A stretch of DNA of 64,000 nt from Orlajensenia flava (lineage in GTDB: Bacteria; Actinomycetota; Actinomycetes; Actinomycetales; Microbacteriaceae). Positions 10,924-20,588 of the stretch are shown piece after piece. Under the pieces are notes generated by a model, which made no database searches, was not told the DNA's origin, and saw nothing but the letters and a program-made list of their open reading frames with translations. Location: contig NZ_SSSN01000003.1 in assembly GCF_004801905.1 (NCBI RefSeq), positions 186,001-250,000 on the forward strand, read 5' to 3'. Made by a program: the position numbers and the translations under genes. Every line of letters begins with the position of its first letter. The first letter of the stretch is position 1.

Positions 10924-11723
10924 GTGCCGTCGTCGCCGAACGGCGCGACCTCGATGCCGAATCCCCTCGGGCCTGGCTCGACGGGGTGAACCCGGTCACG
11001 CGTCTGCTGGCAGCCGTGGTGCTCTCGGTGCCGCTGTTCGCGAGCATCGACGCGGTGAGCGCATCCGTCGCCGTCCTCCTCGAGCTCGCCCTGCTCCCGT
11101 TCACGGGAGTCGCGCTGGCGGTCCTGGCCCGGCGAGCCCTGCCGCTCGTCGCGTTCGCCCCCATCGCGGGCCTCAGCATGCTGCTGTACGCCGAGCCCGG
11201 CGGGACGGTGCACGCCCGCTTCTGGCTGGCCACCATCAGCGACGAGTCCATCCGGCTCGCGGTCGCCGTCGCCCTGCGCGTCATCGCGCTCGGAATCCCG
11301 ACGATCCTGCTGTTCTCCCGCGTCGACCCCACCCGCCTCGCCGACGCCCTCGCACAGGTTGCCCACCTGCCGTCGCGCTTCGTGCTCGGCGTGCTGGCCG
11401 GAACACGCCTGCTCGGCCTGTTCATCGACGACTGGCGCAGCCTCAGCATGGCTCGCCGTGCGCGCGGGGTGGCCGACACGGGGGCGATCCGTCGCTTCGC
11501 GTCGATGGCGTTCGTGCTGCTGGTCTTCGCGGTGCGGCGCGGCAGCAAGCTCGCGGTGGCGATGGAGGCGCGAGCATTCGGGTCGGGCTTACCTCGGACG
11601 TGGGCTCGCCCGTCCACCCTGTCCTGGCGCGACGGCGTGCTGGTCGTGGTGGCGGTGGCGATCATGGCGGCGGCCATCGGTGCTGCCGTTGCGACGGGCG
11701 CGTTCCGGTTCGTGGGTTCGTGA
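10920..11723 (+). CDS. ykoC: ECF transporter transmembrane subunit YkoC
   Basis: The energy-coupling T component, which joins the ATPase to the substrate-binding subunit in the membrane. The product is 267 residues, with hydrophobic segments near the N-terminus (RLLAAVVLSVPLFASI) and through the middle, then the cytoplasmic coupling helices carrying ARRARGV and AMEARAFG, which correspond to the paired A-R-G-type motifs of T components. The GTG start at 10920 overlaps the ykoD stop, and the end overlaps the next gene by four bases. Confidence 0.92.
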   Translation: MSAVVAERRDLDAESPRAWLDGVNPVTRLLAAVVLSVPLFASIDAVSASVAVLLELALLPFTGVALAVLARRALPLVAFAPIAGLSMLLYAEPGGTVHARFWLATISDESIRLAVAVALRVIALGIPTILLFSRVDPTRLADALAQVAHLPSRFVLGVLAGTRLLGLFIDDWRSLSMARRARGVADTGAIRRFASMAFVLLVFAVRRGSKLAVAMEARAFGSGLPRTWARPSTLSWRDGVLVVVAVAIMAAAIGAAVATGAFRFVGS

Positions 11724-12289
11724 ATCCGCTCGCCGGGGTGGCGCACGTGCTCGAGCGGGCGTCGAGGGCGCACGCCCCTGCCACCGTCGTGATCGATGGC
11801 CCGAGCGGCTCGGGCAAGTCGGTATTCGCCGATGCCGTCGCCGAGCACTGGCCGGATGCCCAGCTCGTGCGACTGGACGCCTTCTACCCCGGCTGGTCGG
11901 GCCTGGCGGCGGCCAGCGCTGCGGTCGTGGAGGACATCCTGCTGCCGCGCTCCCAGGGGCGCCCCGGTGGCTGGCGGCGGTGGGACTGGATGGCCGGCCT
12001 CCCGGCCGAGTGGCACGACCTGGACGCCGTTCGTCCGCTCATCGTGGAGGGGTGCGGTGCTCTCAGCCGCGCCGCGCTGCCCTTCGTCGAGGTGGGGGTG
12101 TGGGTCGAAGCGCCGGATGCGGTACGCAAACGACGGGCGCTCGCCCGGGACGCCGGCGCCTTCGACGAGCACTGGGACATGTGGGATGCGCAGTGGCGCC
12201 GCTTCGAGGCACGCGAGAATCCGCGGACTTCGGCATCCGTCATCGTGGACGGCGCGCAACCGCCGCCGGTCGATGCCGCGCGACGGTAG
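11720..12289 (+). CDS. P-loop nucleoside/uridine kinase-like ATPase
   Basis: A 189-residue protein with Walker A GPSGSGKS near residue 28, an RLDAFYPGW stretch like the substrate-binding region of uridine kinases, and a WDWMAGLP segment. A late RKRRALARD stretch resembles the lid arginines of nucleoside-monophosphate kinases. It starts at a GTG overlapping the ykoC stop by four bases, so it is made together with the TPP-regulated transporter. The substrate is not evident. A role in phosphorylating an imported pyrimidine or thiamine intermediate is tempting from context but is inference only. Confidence 0.8.
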   Translation: MNPLAGVAHVLERASRAHAPATVVIDGPSGSGKSVFADAVAEHWPDAQLVRLDAFYPGWSGLAAASAAVVEDILLPRSQGRPGGWRRWDWMAGLPAEWHDLDAVRPLIVEGCGALSRAALPFVEVGVWVEAPDAVRKRRALARDAGAFDEHWDMWDAQWRRFEARENPRTSASVIVDGAQPPPVDAARR

Positions 12290-12298
12290 GTTGGATGC

Positions 12299-12574
12299 AT
12301 GAGTACTGCAGAGCCACACGACGTCGTCTACATCGCCGAGTTCACCGACGGACCCCTCGACGGTGATGTCGAGTCCCGGGTGCTGGTCGGCGGCTCCCAC
12401 GAAGAGCGGCTGGCCATGGTGGCCGCGGTCGACGGCCTCGAGTCGACCTTCTGGTACGACGCCATCGACGAGCGCGACGTCAACGGCGAGAAGCACGTGC
12501 GCTACCGCTTCGACGCGGGCGACAGCGACAGCCCCGTCTCCGACGAGGACGAGGGAGACGGCTGGCAGGGCTAG
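12299..12574 (+). CDS. Small acidic protein, function unknown
   Basis: A 91-residue acidic protein ending in an Asp/Glu-rich tail (SDEDEGDGWQG). It has no membrane segment or recognisable motif, but a well-ordered beginning (VVYIAEFTDGPLDGDVESRVLV) suggests a folded domain. It starts nine bases after the kinase and probably closes the ykoEDC operon. The stop is followed within ten bases by the convergent gene on the minus strand. Confidence 0.75.
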   Translation: MSTAEPHDVVYIAEFTDGPLDGDVESRVLVGGSHEERLAMVAAVDGLESTFWYDAIDERDVNGEKHVRYRFDAGDSDSPVSDEDEGDGWQG

Positions 12575-12581
12575 CCCGCGC

Positions 12582-13808
12582 TCACCTGTTCGCCGCGATG
12601 AGCGATGAGATCATCGCGAACGGATGCATCAGCCTCCAGCCGAGTCCGGGGTCCTTGATGGCCCGGTCGAGCTTGAGGGGAACCTGAGGACCGCCGGCGA
12701 TGCCGACGTGACCGACCAGGCCACCCTCCAGGCCCGTGCTGAAGGCGTCGAGATCGACCTTCGCGCCGGCGGAGCCGATCTGCCAGGCCGAGCGGGTGAT
12801 GTCTGCGCCAGCCACTCCGTTCGCCTCGGCGCCCCATGCCGCCCGGAAGTGCGCGTGAGAGGCGCCTTTGGCGACGACGGCGACCGGAGCCGCGCCCGTC
12901 TGGGCTCCCGTCACGAACGCCTTGAGGTCGGTGGGCAGGGTGTCGTAGTCGGGCTCGCGGAGGAACGCGCCGGCGATGGTGGTGCTGGTCTCCCCAGTCC
13001 CGACGGTGGTGGTGAAGAGGAAGCAGACGCCCGCGGGGTCGCTGAAGCTGCGTGAGATGCCGAACACGCCGAGGTCCGCGTACTCGTTCGTCGTGTTGTC
13101 GACGCCGCGGTTGTTCACGAGCGAGGTGGCGGGGTTGCTCAGGATCTCGGCGAGGGTCGGCTGCGACATGACGAGGTCGGCCACGCGTGCCGCATCCGTC
13201 GCCGTGCCAACGGTGTCGCCCGAGAGCCCGGTCGCGTCGGAGATGTGGGTCCCCGTGAGGCCGTGAGCGGTGAGCCACGTCGCTGCGGCCGTCGTGTACG
13301 CGTCGACGGAGCCGAATGCCCAGCGCGCGAGGGTGTCGGCATGGTTGTTGCTCGAACCCAGCAGGACCGCTTGAAGCACCTCTCGCTCGGTCCAGGTCTC
13401 GCCGAGGAACACGGGGATCGCCCGCGCGTCCGCCTTCGAGTAGTCGATGTAGTCGGCGTAGTCCTCGTTCGAGATGGTCAGGGTGGGGCCGGTGTTTCCG
13501 ACGGCGACGGGCTTCGCGTCGATGACGACCAACGCCTCGATCGCCTTGGCGACCCCGGCGATCGGAACCGGATCGGTGATGCCCGCGGTGGCGACCGGTG
13601 TGCTGCTTCCGGAGACGACCACCGCGCTCGCGCCGTCGGCGGGGAGCACGGGGGGCGCGGCCGCTGCGGCCGGATCGAGAGCATCGACGACGCTCGCCTG
13701 CACGGCGGGCAGGGGCGCGAGCAGAGTGACGGGGCCGTAAACGCCGAGGCCGAGGATGACCACGGTGCCGACCAGGATGCCGACGATGCGGCCGGGTCGG
13801 ATTTCCAT
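12582..13808 (-). CDS. D-alanyl-D-alanine carboxypeptidase-like protein with lost catalytic motifs
   Basis: A 408-residue secreted or membrane-anchored protein of the S11 (DacA/DacC-like) fold, with a transmembrane or signal segment at residues 8-30. The fold is recognisable from AKAIEALVVID (around residue 87), GSSNNHADTLA (151-161), DATGLSGDT (191-199) and SDPAGVCFLF (256-265). The active site is not intact. The SxxK motif reads GVAK at residues 85-88, so the nucleophilic serine is glycine, although the lysine remains. The KTG motif is replaced by SRS at 252-254. SxN is kept. It should therefore lack peptidase activity and may bind peptidoglycan or regulate another enzyme. It converges with the gene at 12299. 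Confidence 0.85.
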   Translation of the reverse strand: MEIRPGRIVGILVGTVVILGLGVYGPVTLLAPLPAVQASVVDALDPAAAAAPPVLPADGASAVVVSGSSTPVATAGITDPVPIAGVAKAIEALVVIDAKPVAVGNTGPTLTISNEDYADYIDYSKADARAIPVFLGETWTEREVLQAVLLGSSNNHADTLARWAFGSVDAYTTAAATWLTAHGLTGTHISDATGLSGDTVGTATDAARVADLVMSQPTLAEILSNPATSLVNNRGVDNTTNEYADLGVFGISRSFSDPAGVCFLFTTTVGTGETSTTIAGAFLREPDYDTLPTDLKAFVTGAQTGAAPVAVVAKGASHAHFRAAWGAEANGVAGADITRSAWQIGSAGAKVDLDAFSTGLEGGLVGHVGIAGGPQVPLKLDRAIKDPGLGWRLMHPFAMISSLIAANR

Positions 13809-13854
13809 GCGCTCAGGCTAACCCGGGCGATCGGCGGGGGCCGTGACGCCGCGC

Positions 13855-14208
13855 TCAGGCCCAGCCGAGATCGTGCAGCCGCTCGTCGTCGATGCCGTAG
13901 AAGTGGGCGATCTCGTGTACGAGCGTCACGTGGATCTCGTCCCTCAGCTCGTCCTCGTCAGCGCAGATGGCCAGCAACGGCTCGCGGTAGAGGATGATGC
14001 GGTCGGGCATCTCACCGAACCCGTACTGTCCGCGCTCGGTGACGGCCACCCCGTCGTAGAGCCCGAGGAGGTCGAGCGAACCGTCCTCCGGGCGGTCCTC
14101 CGTGACGAAGACGACGTTCTCCAAGCCGTCGACCATCTCATCGGGAAGGGCATCGAGTTCGGCCACGACGAGCGCCTCGAACGAATCGTCGTCCAGCTGC
14201 AGGGGCAT
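13855..14208 (-). CDS. Small zincin-like metallopeptidase family protein
   Basis: A 117-residue protein with the minimal zinc-protease signature HEIAHFYGIDDERLHDLGW near its C-terminus, so HExxH with a downstream third ligand. The short length and this motif fit the Zincin_1 (PF06262) family, common in Actinobacteria. The substrate is unknown. The N-terminal half (FEALVVAELDALPDEM) matches the usual start of the family. The gene lies between a degenerate carboxypeptidase and an unassigned protein on the same strand, with short gaps. Confidence 0.88.
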   Translation of the reverse strand: MPLQLDDDSFEALVVAELDALPDEMVDGLENVVFVTEDRPEDGSLDLLGLYDGVAVTERGQYGFGEMPDRIILYREPLLAICADEDELRDEIHVTLVHEIAHFYGIDDERLHDLGWA

Positions 14209-14230
14209 GCACAGAGCCTACGGGCGGCCG

Positions 14231-15097
14231 CTATGCGATCGACTGCGATCCGCCCGTGACGTCGCTGCCGTCGTCTCCGGCAGCCGGCTCCGCCCCGTCG
14301 ACCATCGCCGGGCCGTCGAAGTAGATCAGGAGGTCGTGCGGGGGAGCGGAGCCGATCGCATCGATGACGCCCTTGACCGACCCCCCTGCGAGGGTCTTGT
14401 GCTTGACGTCCTTGCCCGGGCGCAGCTTGCCCTCCACGTCGAGCACGGCCAGGAGAACGACGGACACGGCCGCGGCGCGCACGATCATGTCGGTGTCCGG
14501 GTCGTCGACGACGCGGTGCGTCAGGGCGATGCCCGCGGCCGAGGCGAGCTCCTGAGCGGATGCGATACTCTGCTCGACGTCGTTGTCACCTGTCGGCGTC
14601 ACGATCTCGATGTCCCGCCCCAGGATGCCGGCTGCCCGGATGGCGGCTGCCACCTCGGGACCGCCGACTCGTCCGCTCGTGGTCGCGACGGCGACTGGTC
14701 CCTCACCCAGAGTTCCACCGCCGAGGACATGCAGGAGTGGGACGGATCCGCCCTCCGAGACGACATCCGCGATGGCCTCCAGCACGCTGCGCATCCAGTC
14801 CTCCGGCGTGAGGGGGACGTCGGCGTAGACGATCGCCGCACCCACGCGCGCGGCGTACCGGATCGCGTCGCCGATGGACGGATCCTCGAGGCCGGCCTCC
14901 ATCGGTCGCTGGCCGGCCTTCTCGAGCGTGGCCCGGGTTGTGCTGGTGCTGGACCCGCCCACGATGTCGATCGTGGAGTGCTCGATCAGGTGCGAGAGCA
15001 GGTCGCTCGCGATCGAGCCGCTGTCGTAGAGCACCACCCTCACGGCTTCGGGATGTGCGCCTGCGGGAGGCCTGACGGAGGGAAAGACGTCGCTCAT
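14231..15097 (-). CDS. Conserved protein of unknown function, Rossmann-like
   Basis: A 288-residue soluble protein I cannot assign. It alternates predicted strands and helices (VRVVLYDSGSIASDLLSHLI, GAAIVYADVPL, SVPLLHVLG, DIEIVTPTGDND), as in Rossmann-like or universal-stress-protein-like folds. The middle has glycine-rich turns (LGGGTLGEG). No catalytic motif stands out. The C-terminal tail is acidic and glycine-rich and probably disordered. It is followed 23 bases downstream by the zincin gene, so the two may be co-transcribed. A tRNA-His locus lies just upstream of its start. Confidence 0.7.
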   Translation of the reverse strand: MSDVFPSVRPPAGAHPEAVRVVLYDSGSIASDLLSHLIEHSTIDIVGGSSTSTTRATLEKAGQRPMEAGLEDPSIGDAIRYAARVGAAIVYADVPLTPEDWMRSVLEAIADVVSEGGSVPLLHVLGGGTLGEGPVAVATTSGRVGGPEVAAAIRAAGILGRDIEIVTPTGDNDVEQSIASAQELASAAGIALTHRVVDDPDTDMIVRAAAVSVVLLAVLDVEGKLRPGKDVKHKTLAGGSVKGVIDAIGSAPPHDLLIYFDGPAMVDGAEPAAGDDGSDVTGGSQSIA

Positions 15098-15155
15098 GGT
15101 TAGACCGTAGTGGCAACGCCGGACGCTCGCGGACCCTTGACACGTGCTGCAGATT

Positions 15156-15221
15156 TGGGGTGAGTAACGGGGCTTGAACCCGCGGCCTCGCGGTGTCTCT
15201 GCACCACGACCAGGCGCTCGA
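15156..15221 (-). pseudogene. Partial tRNA-His copy (3' half, tandem duplicate)
   Basis: The 34 bases at 15156-15189 are identical to 15222-15255, which hold the CCA end, acceptor 3' strand and T arm of the intact tRNA-His. The copy then diverges: the anticodon region is rearranged (GGTGTCTCTGCACCACG in place of CTGGACCACA) and only ACCAGGCGCTC of the 5' anticodon side survives (15209-15219). The D arm and the 5' acceptor strand are missing, so it cannot fold as a tRNA. It lies directly 3' of the real gene on the same strand and would be transcribed with it. Confidence 0.85.
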
Positions 15222-15298
15222 TGGGGTGAGTAACGGGGCTTGAACCCGCGGCCTCCTGGACCACAACCAGGCGCTCTACCAACTGAGCTATACCCACC
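15222..15298 (-). tRNA. tRNA-His (GTG anticodon)
   Basis: Read on the minus strand from 15298, the sequence forms a full cloverleaf. The acceptor is GTGGGTA paired with TACTCAC, the anticodon loop TTGTGGT is closed by CCTGG/CCAGG, and the T loop is TTCAAGC. The extra G at -1 (15298) paired with C73 is the histidine identity element. CCA is encoded at 15222-15224. Confidence 0.96.
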
Positions 15299-15339
15299 AT
15301 GCTCCCCGCGTCAGGCCGCGAGGCAACTAGAAGAGTGTA

Positions 15340-15960
15340 TTACACGCGCGAGGCGAAGTCCGACACGACGGATGCGGCGACGGCTTGCGCGTCCTCGCTG
15401 CTCGGGCCGGGCTCGGCGACGAAGAGCGCGCGTCGGTAGTAGGCCAGCTCGCGGATGGACTCGAGGATGTCGGCGAGGGCGCGGTGTCCGCCGTTCTTGG
15501 CGGGAGCGTTGAAGTAGACGCGCGGATACCAGCGGCGTGCGAGCTCCTTGATGGACGACACGTCGACGACGCGGTAGTGCAGGTGGCCGTCGAGTCGAGG
15601 CATGAACGCGGCGAGGAAACCGCGATCGGTGCCGATGCTGTTGCCGGCAAGGGGCGCCTTCTGCTCGGCTGGGACGTGCTTGAGCACGTACTCGACGGCG
15701 GCGTACTCGGCCTCGGCCACGCTCACGCCGTGGGGGATCTCGGTGATGAGCCCGGACTCGGTGTGCATGTTGCGCACGAAGTCGCCCATGTGCTCGAGCG
15801 CCGAGTCATCGGGCTTGATGACGATGCTGATGCCCTCGTCGACCGGGTTGAGGTCGAAATCGGTGATGACGATCGCGATCTCGACGAGCTCGTCGACGCT
15901 GAGGTCGAGTCCCGTCATCTCGCAGTCGATCCAAACGAGTCGGTCAGCGCCCTGTGCCAT
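15340..15960 (-). CDS. orn: Oligoribonuclease
   Basis: A 3'-5' exoribonuclease that degrades two- to five-nucleotide RNAs, including pGpG in organisms that use cyclic di-GMP. The product is 206 residues, slightly longer than the usual 180-200 because of a C-terminal tail. DEDDh motifs are intact: DCEMTGLD at the start, the central [16 protein letters not shown], and [11 protein letters not shown] near the end. The ATG at 15960 gives the standard N-terminus just before the WIDCEM segment; an ATG eight codons upstream is less likely. Confidence 0.95.
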   Translation of the reverse strand: MAQGADRLVWIDCEMTGLDLSVDELVEIAIVITDFDLNPVDEGISIVIKPDDSALEHMGDFVRNMHTESGLITEIPHGVSVAEAEYAAVEYVLKHVPAEQKAPLAGNSIGTDRGFLAAFMPRLDGHLHYRVVDVSSIKELARRWYPRVYFNAPAKNGGHRALADILESIRELAYYRRALFVAEPGPSSEDAQAVAASVVSDFASRV

Positions 15961-16017
15961 GCCATCGAGTCTAGATGGCGCCACCGACGCGCATTCCGAG
16001 CTGCCTACACTGGGCAG

Positions 16018-16278
16018 ATGCTGCTGGAGTTCTACACCTCGGCCTTCTGCGAGCCGTGCATGCAGGCGCGGGTCGTCATGACCGAGGCCGCGCGTCTGAT
16101 TCCCGGAGCCGTCGTGACCGAGATCGATGTCGCCCGGGACAACGATCGGGCGGCTGCGGAGGGCATCCGTTCCACGCCGACGGTCATCGTGCGTGGCGAC
16201 ACGGGCGACGAGGTGTTCCGGGCCACCGGCGTGCCCACCCTGCAGCAGGTGCTGGTGGCCGCGGCGAAAGCGGTCTGA
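16018..16278 (+). CDS. Small thioredoxin-like protein
   Basis: An 86-residue thioredoxin-fold protein. The active-site motif CEPC lies near residue 11, shortly after a beta strand (LLEFYTSAF), and the cis-proline is in STPTVIV. The redox-active cysteines are both present, so a disulfide oxidoreductase role is likely, but there is no adjacent reductase to identify the pathway. It is divergent from orn, about 57 bases away, and is followed by a tRNA gene. Confidence 0.85.
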   Translation: MLLEFYTSAFCEPCMQARVVMTEAARLIPGAVVTEIDVARDNDRAAAEGIRSTPTVIVRGDTGDEVFRATGVPTLQQVLVAAAKAV

Positions 16279-16309
16279 TCAGGAGCGCTGGGGTATCGTG
16301 GACAGTCGC

Positions 16310-16382
16310 GCCCCCGTAGCTCAGCGGATAGAGCAGGAGCCTTCTAATCTCTTGGTCGCAGGTTCAATTCCTGCCGGGGGCA
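16310..16382 (+). tRNA. tRNA-Arg (TCT anticodon)
   Basis: Acceptor GCCCCCG pairs with CGGGGGC, the D arm is AGCTCAGCGGATAGAGC, the anticodon loop CTTCTAA carries TCT (reads AGA/AGG), and the T arm is CAGGTTCAATTCCTG. CCA is not encoded; the discriminator A is at 16382. It serves a codon that is rare in a GC-rich genome. Confidence 0.96.
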
Positions 16383-16389
16383 CGTCGCA

Positions 16390-17613
16390 TCAGCCCTGTT
16401 CGGCGATGAACGGATGGGGCCCGCCCGGCTCGGAGTCGAGGTGTTCCGGAGCGCGCTTGTGCATCGCCAGCCCGATGAGCGGGAACAGCAGCACGCTGAG
16501 CATGCCGGCGCCGACCAGAGCCGCCGCGGTGGCAGTGGTGAGGTCGCCCTGCTGGACGCCGATGTTGCTGACCGCAACGATGATGGGCAGTCCGGTCGCG
16601 CCGAGCAGGACGACGGCACCGCGATCGATCAGCGACGACCCGGCCGGGGCTGCGAGCCCGCTCGGCAGACCACGGACGACGATCAGGAGCAGGACGAAGA
16701 TCGGCACCAGCAGCAGCGCGCGAGGGTCCGAGAGGAGCGCCCCGAGGTCGAAGGTCAGGCCGGTGTTGATGAAGAACACGGGCACCAGGAATCCGTAGCC
16801 CACCGCCTCCAGCTTGGACTCGATCTGCTCCGCGTCGCGCTCCGGTGCACCCGAGAGCAGCAGGCGGTAGATGACGCCCGCCGCGAAGGCGCCCAGCAGC
16901 ATGTCGAGACCGAGCACGATGCTCAGCGCCACCAAGGCGAGCAGCACGAACATCACCAACCGCACGGCGAACTGACCGCTGGTGTGCAGCGTGCTCGTGA
17001 CGAAGCGATGGAGCCCCCTCCCAGCGCCGCGAGCCGCGAGCCAGATGGCTGCTCCGGCGACGATCGCGAATCCGACCAGGACGAGCGTGGCCTGCACGGG
17101 CGATCGTCCGCTCAGGAACAGGGAGATCGCCAGCAGAGGGCCGAACTCGCCCACCGCCCCGATGGCGAGGATGGCGATGCCGAACGGCGACCTCAGCTCG
17201 CTGGCGTCCCTCAAGACCGGCATCAGGGTGCCCAGTGCGGTCGAGCTGAGGGCCACTCCGATGAAGACGCCGGCGCCTATGGACGGGGCGAACGCGATGC
17301 CGATCGCGACACCGGCCACCAACGAGATCAGCCATCCGATCATCGCCCGGTTGAGCGGTCGACCGCGGATGGCGCCGAAGTCGATCTCGTTGCCGGCCAG
17401 GAAGAACAGCATCGCCAGTCCGAACTCGGACAGGAGGTGGATGGCGTCGTCGGACCTGACCCAGCCGAGCACCGCCGGCCCGAGAATCAGGCCGAGGAGG
17501 ATCTCGAACACGACCAGCGGGATCTTCACGAACCGACCGAGGGCTGCCGCGATCAGCGGAGCGGCCACCGCGATGAGGGGGACGAACACGAGACCGCTGA
17601 CGGAGACGTTCAT
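16390..17613 (-). CDS. Cation:proton antiporter (CPA2/Kef-type)
   Basis: A 407-residue membrane protein with about 12 hydrophobic segments, matching the Na+/H+ exchanger domain of the CPA2 group. The family features [31 protein letters not shown] and [16 protein letters not shown] are visible, as is [16 protein letters not shown] in the second half. It lacks the C-terminal TrkA-N domain of true KefB/KefC proteins, so ion specificity (Na+ or K+) cannot be told. The start at 17613 gives the expected N-terminal membrane segment; in-frame starts upstream add a non-homologous leader. It is divergent from nadE. Confidence 0.88.
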   Translation of the reverse strand: MNVSVSGLVFVPLIAVAAPLIAAALGRFVKIPLVVFEILLGLILGPAVLGWVRSDDAIHLLSEFGLAMLFFLAGNEIDFGAIRGRPLNRAMIGWLISLVAGVAIGIAFAPSIGAGVFIGVALSSTALGTLMPVLRDASELRSPFGIAILAIGAVGEFGPLLAISLFLSGRSPVQATLVLVGFAIVAGAAIWLAARGAGRGLHRFVTSTLHTSGQFAVRLVMFVLLALVALSIVLGLDMLLGAFAAGVIYRLLLSGAPERDAEQIESKLEAVGYGFLVPVFFINTGLTFDLGALLSDPRALLLVPIFVLLLIVVRGLPSGLAAPAGSSLIDRGAVVLLGATGLPIIVAVSNIGVQQGDLTTATAAALVGAGMLSVLLFPLIGLAMHKRAPEHLDSEPGGPHPFIAEQG

Positions 17614-17711
17614 GGCACCGATACTCCCGCGCTCGCTCAGCATCCACCGTGAGCCGCGCCGCCATCCGAGCAGCCGTGCGCACGTCGCGCTACATTCGAG
17701 GAATGCGAGAG

Positions 17712-18542
17712 ATGCAGGCACAGATCATCAGCGACCTCGACGTCCAACCCGAGATCGAGCCCGCCGAGGAGGTGCGCCGCCGCATCGACTTCCTCACGGA
17801 GTACCTCCGCGAATCAGGGGCACGGGGCCTCGTACTCGGCATCAGCGGAGGTCAGGACTCGACGCTGGCCGGCCGACTCTGCCAGCTGGCCACCGAGGAG
17901 CTCGCGGCCGAGGGCGTGGAGGCGACCTTCATCGCCGTGCGGTTGCCGTACAACGTCCAGGCTGACGAGGCGGATGCCCAGCTCGCGCTGGAGTTCATCC
18001 AGCCGACACGTCGAGCCGTCTTCAACGTCCATACCAGCGTCGACGCTTTCGCCCTCGAGTACGAGGACGCGATGAATGAGCGCATGATCGACTTCACCAA
18101 GGGCAACGTGAAGGCTCGGGCGCGCATGATCGCCCAGTACGCCATCGCGGGCCAGCACGGCTGCCTCGTCGTCGGAACCGATCACGCCGCCGAGGCGGTC
18201 ACGGGTTTCTTCACCAAGTTCGGCGACGGGGGAGCGGATGTGCTGCCGTTATCGGGTCTGAGCAAGCGGCAGGGCAAGGCGCTGCTGCGTCACCTCGGCG
18301 CCCCGGAACAGCTCTACGCCAAGGCGCCGACGGCCGACCTTCTCGACGAGACTCCGGGCCAGACGGATGAGGCCAACCTCGGCATCACCTATAACGACAT
18401 CGACGACTTCCTCGAGGGCGGCGAGGTGCCGGACGCCGTGGCCGAGGCCATCGAGAACCGCTACTTGGCGACTCGCCACAAGCGATTCTCGCCGGTGTCA
18501 CCCGCTGACGGCTGGTGGCGCATCGACCGCGTCGGCGTCTGA
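17712..18542 (+). CDS. nadE: NH3-dependent NAD+ synthetase
   Basis: Makes NAD+ from deamido-NAD+, ATP and ammonia, the last step of NAD synthesis. It is about 276 residues, single-domain, without the glutaminase domain of the longer type. The PP-loop [14 protein letters not shown] is intact, as are the [26 protein letters not shown] and [10 protein letters not shown] regions and the ATADLLDE-like segment. A GAGGA site about eight bases before the ATG at 17712 favours this start; an ATG at 17703 is three codons upstream. The N-terminus aligns with the E. coli form. Confidence 0.95.
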   Translation: MQAQIISDLDVQPEIEPAEEVRRRIDFLTEYLRESGARGLVLGISGGQDSTLAGRLCQLATEELAAEGVEATFIAVRLPYNVQADEADAQLALEFIQPTRRAVFNVHTSVDAFALEYEDAMNERMIDFTKGNVKARARMIAQYAIAGQHGCLVVGTDHAAEAVTGFFTKFGDGGADVLPLSGLSKRQGKALLRHLGAPEQLYAKAPTADLLDETPGQTDEANLGITYNDIDDFLEGGEVPDAVAEAIENRYLATRHKRFSPVSPADGWWRIDRVGV

Positions 18543-18546
18543 GCAT

Positions 18547-19299
18547 TCAGGCCGTGGGGACGGTTCCCGTGGTCGTGCGGTCGGCATCCCGGTGCGTGGG
18601 CAGTTGCGAGACGTCGTCGAGCAGACGCTGGGTCTCGGCGGTGGGTGCCGTGCGGGCGGGCGTCCGTGCCGGCTGAGCCGACTGCACGGGCTGCGTCGCT
18701 GCCGCGTACGCCGCCGGCTCGACCCTCTCGTCGCTGAACTGCTGGTGGTGCTGCTCGGCGACCCAGGCGTCCTGATCGGCTTGCAGCTTCGTCTCGCTCG
18801 TGCTGTTCATGACCTTGAAGCGGGCGAGGTCGCTCTGGAAGGTGCGGCGTGCCCGCCCGGGGCGGCGCTGCCAGTCGATGAGTCGATCACGGAACTCGAG
18901 CACCGCGGGCTCGAGTTCGTAGCCGAACGTCGCAGAGGCCCGCTTGAGCTCGTGGAGTTGGTGGGCAGCCCAGTCGGCTGCCACGGCCGCGCCGCGAATG
19001 GGGAGCATCCGTACACGGATGTCGGCCTCGCCGACGGCGCGGTCGGCCAGGATCTGCTCCTGAGGGGTGAGCGAGTTCCATACGGAGGCCTCGGTGGCCG
19101 CGTCGATGAGCGCGGCGATGGCGGCGCCCTTGATCTCACGATCGCGCTGCTCGATGAGGGCGCGGACGCTCGCTCGCGCGACCCAGGCCGAGAGGAGCCC
19201 GGAAACCACGATTACGACGACGAGGAGCGCGGCCGTGAAGATGGCGGGGCGCGCGCTCGCGGAGAAGAGCCAGTCACTGAAGTCGTTGAACCACTGCAT
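18547..19299 (-). CDS. Single-pass membrane protein, function unknown
   Basis: A 250-residue protein with one membrane segment at about residues 19-41 (FTAALLVVVIVVSGLLSAW), a long cytoplasmic helical region (EQRDREIKGAAIAALIDA; HQLHELKRASATFGYELEP) and a low-complexity tail rich in Ala, Pro, Gln and Thr. No known domain is evident. It converges with nadE (four bases between stops) and lies downstream of the aldo/keto reductase on the same strand. Confidence 0.75.
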   Translation of the reverse strand: MQWFNDFSDWLFSASARPAIFTAALLVVVIVVSGLLSAWVARASVRALIEQRDREIKGAAIAALIDAATEASVWNSLTPQEQILADRAVGEADIRVRMLPIRGAAVAADWAAHQLHELKRASATFGYELEPAVLEFRDRLIDWQRRPGRARRTFQSDLARFKVMNSTSETKLQADQDAWVAEQHHQQFSDERVEPAAYAAATQPVQSAQPARTPARTAPTAETQRLLDDVSQLPTHRDADRTTTGTVPTA

Positions 19300-19374
19300 G
19301 TGGCGGACTCTACCCGCGGGTGGCAGGCGGACGGCGTTACCCGCTCGGCGTGCCTCGAGTCGTGGCGCGGAGCG

Positions 19375-20379
<1,005 letters not shown>

Positions 20380-20588
20380 GCGGCCACTCTAGGGCGGCCG
20401 AGCGACTCCTCCCCAGCCGAGACCTGAGGTGATCAGGTCAACCGATCGTTCCGGCCGTGCCCGCTCACGCCCGGGGACCCGCAGGCTGGAGTCTCGCGAC
20501 CCCGGCCGGGTGCAACCCGGCACGAATCACCCGCCGGGGTGGCGAGCAACGGGTGCCGAGCGGCATCCGATCCTGAACAGGAGGAACC

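Noticed and set aside
15100-15300. Small open frame spanning the tRNA-His region
   Set aside because: It translates the tRNA and its partial copy; the repeated peptide only reflects the duplicated RNA sequence.
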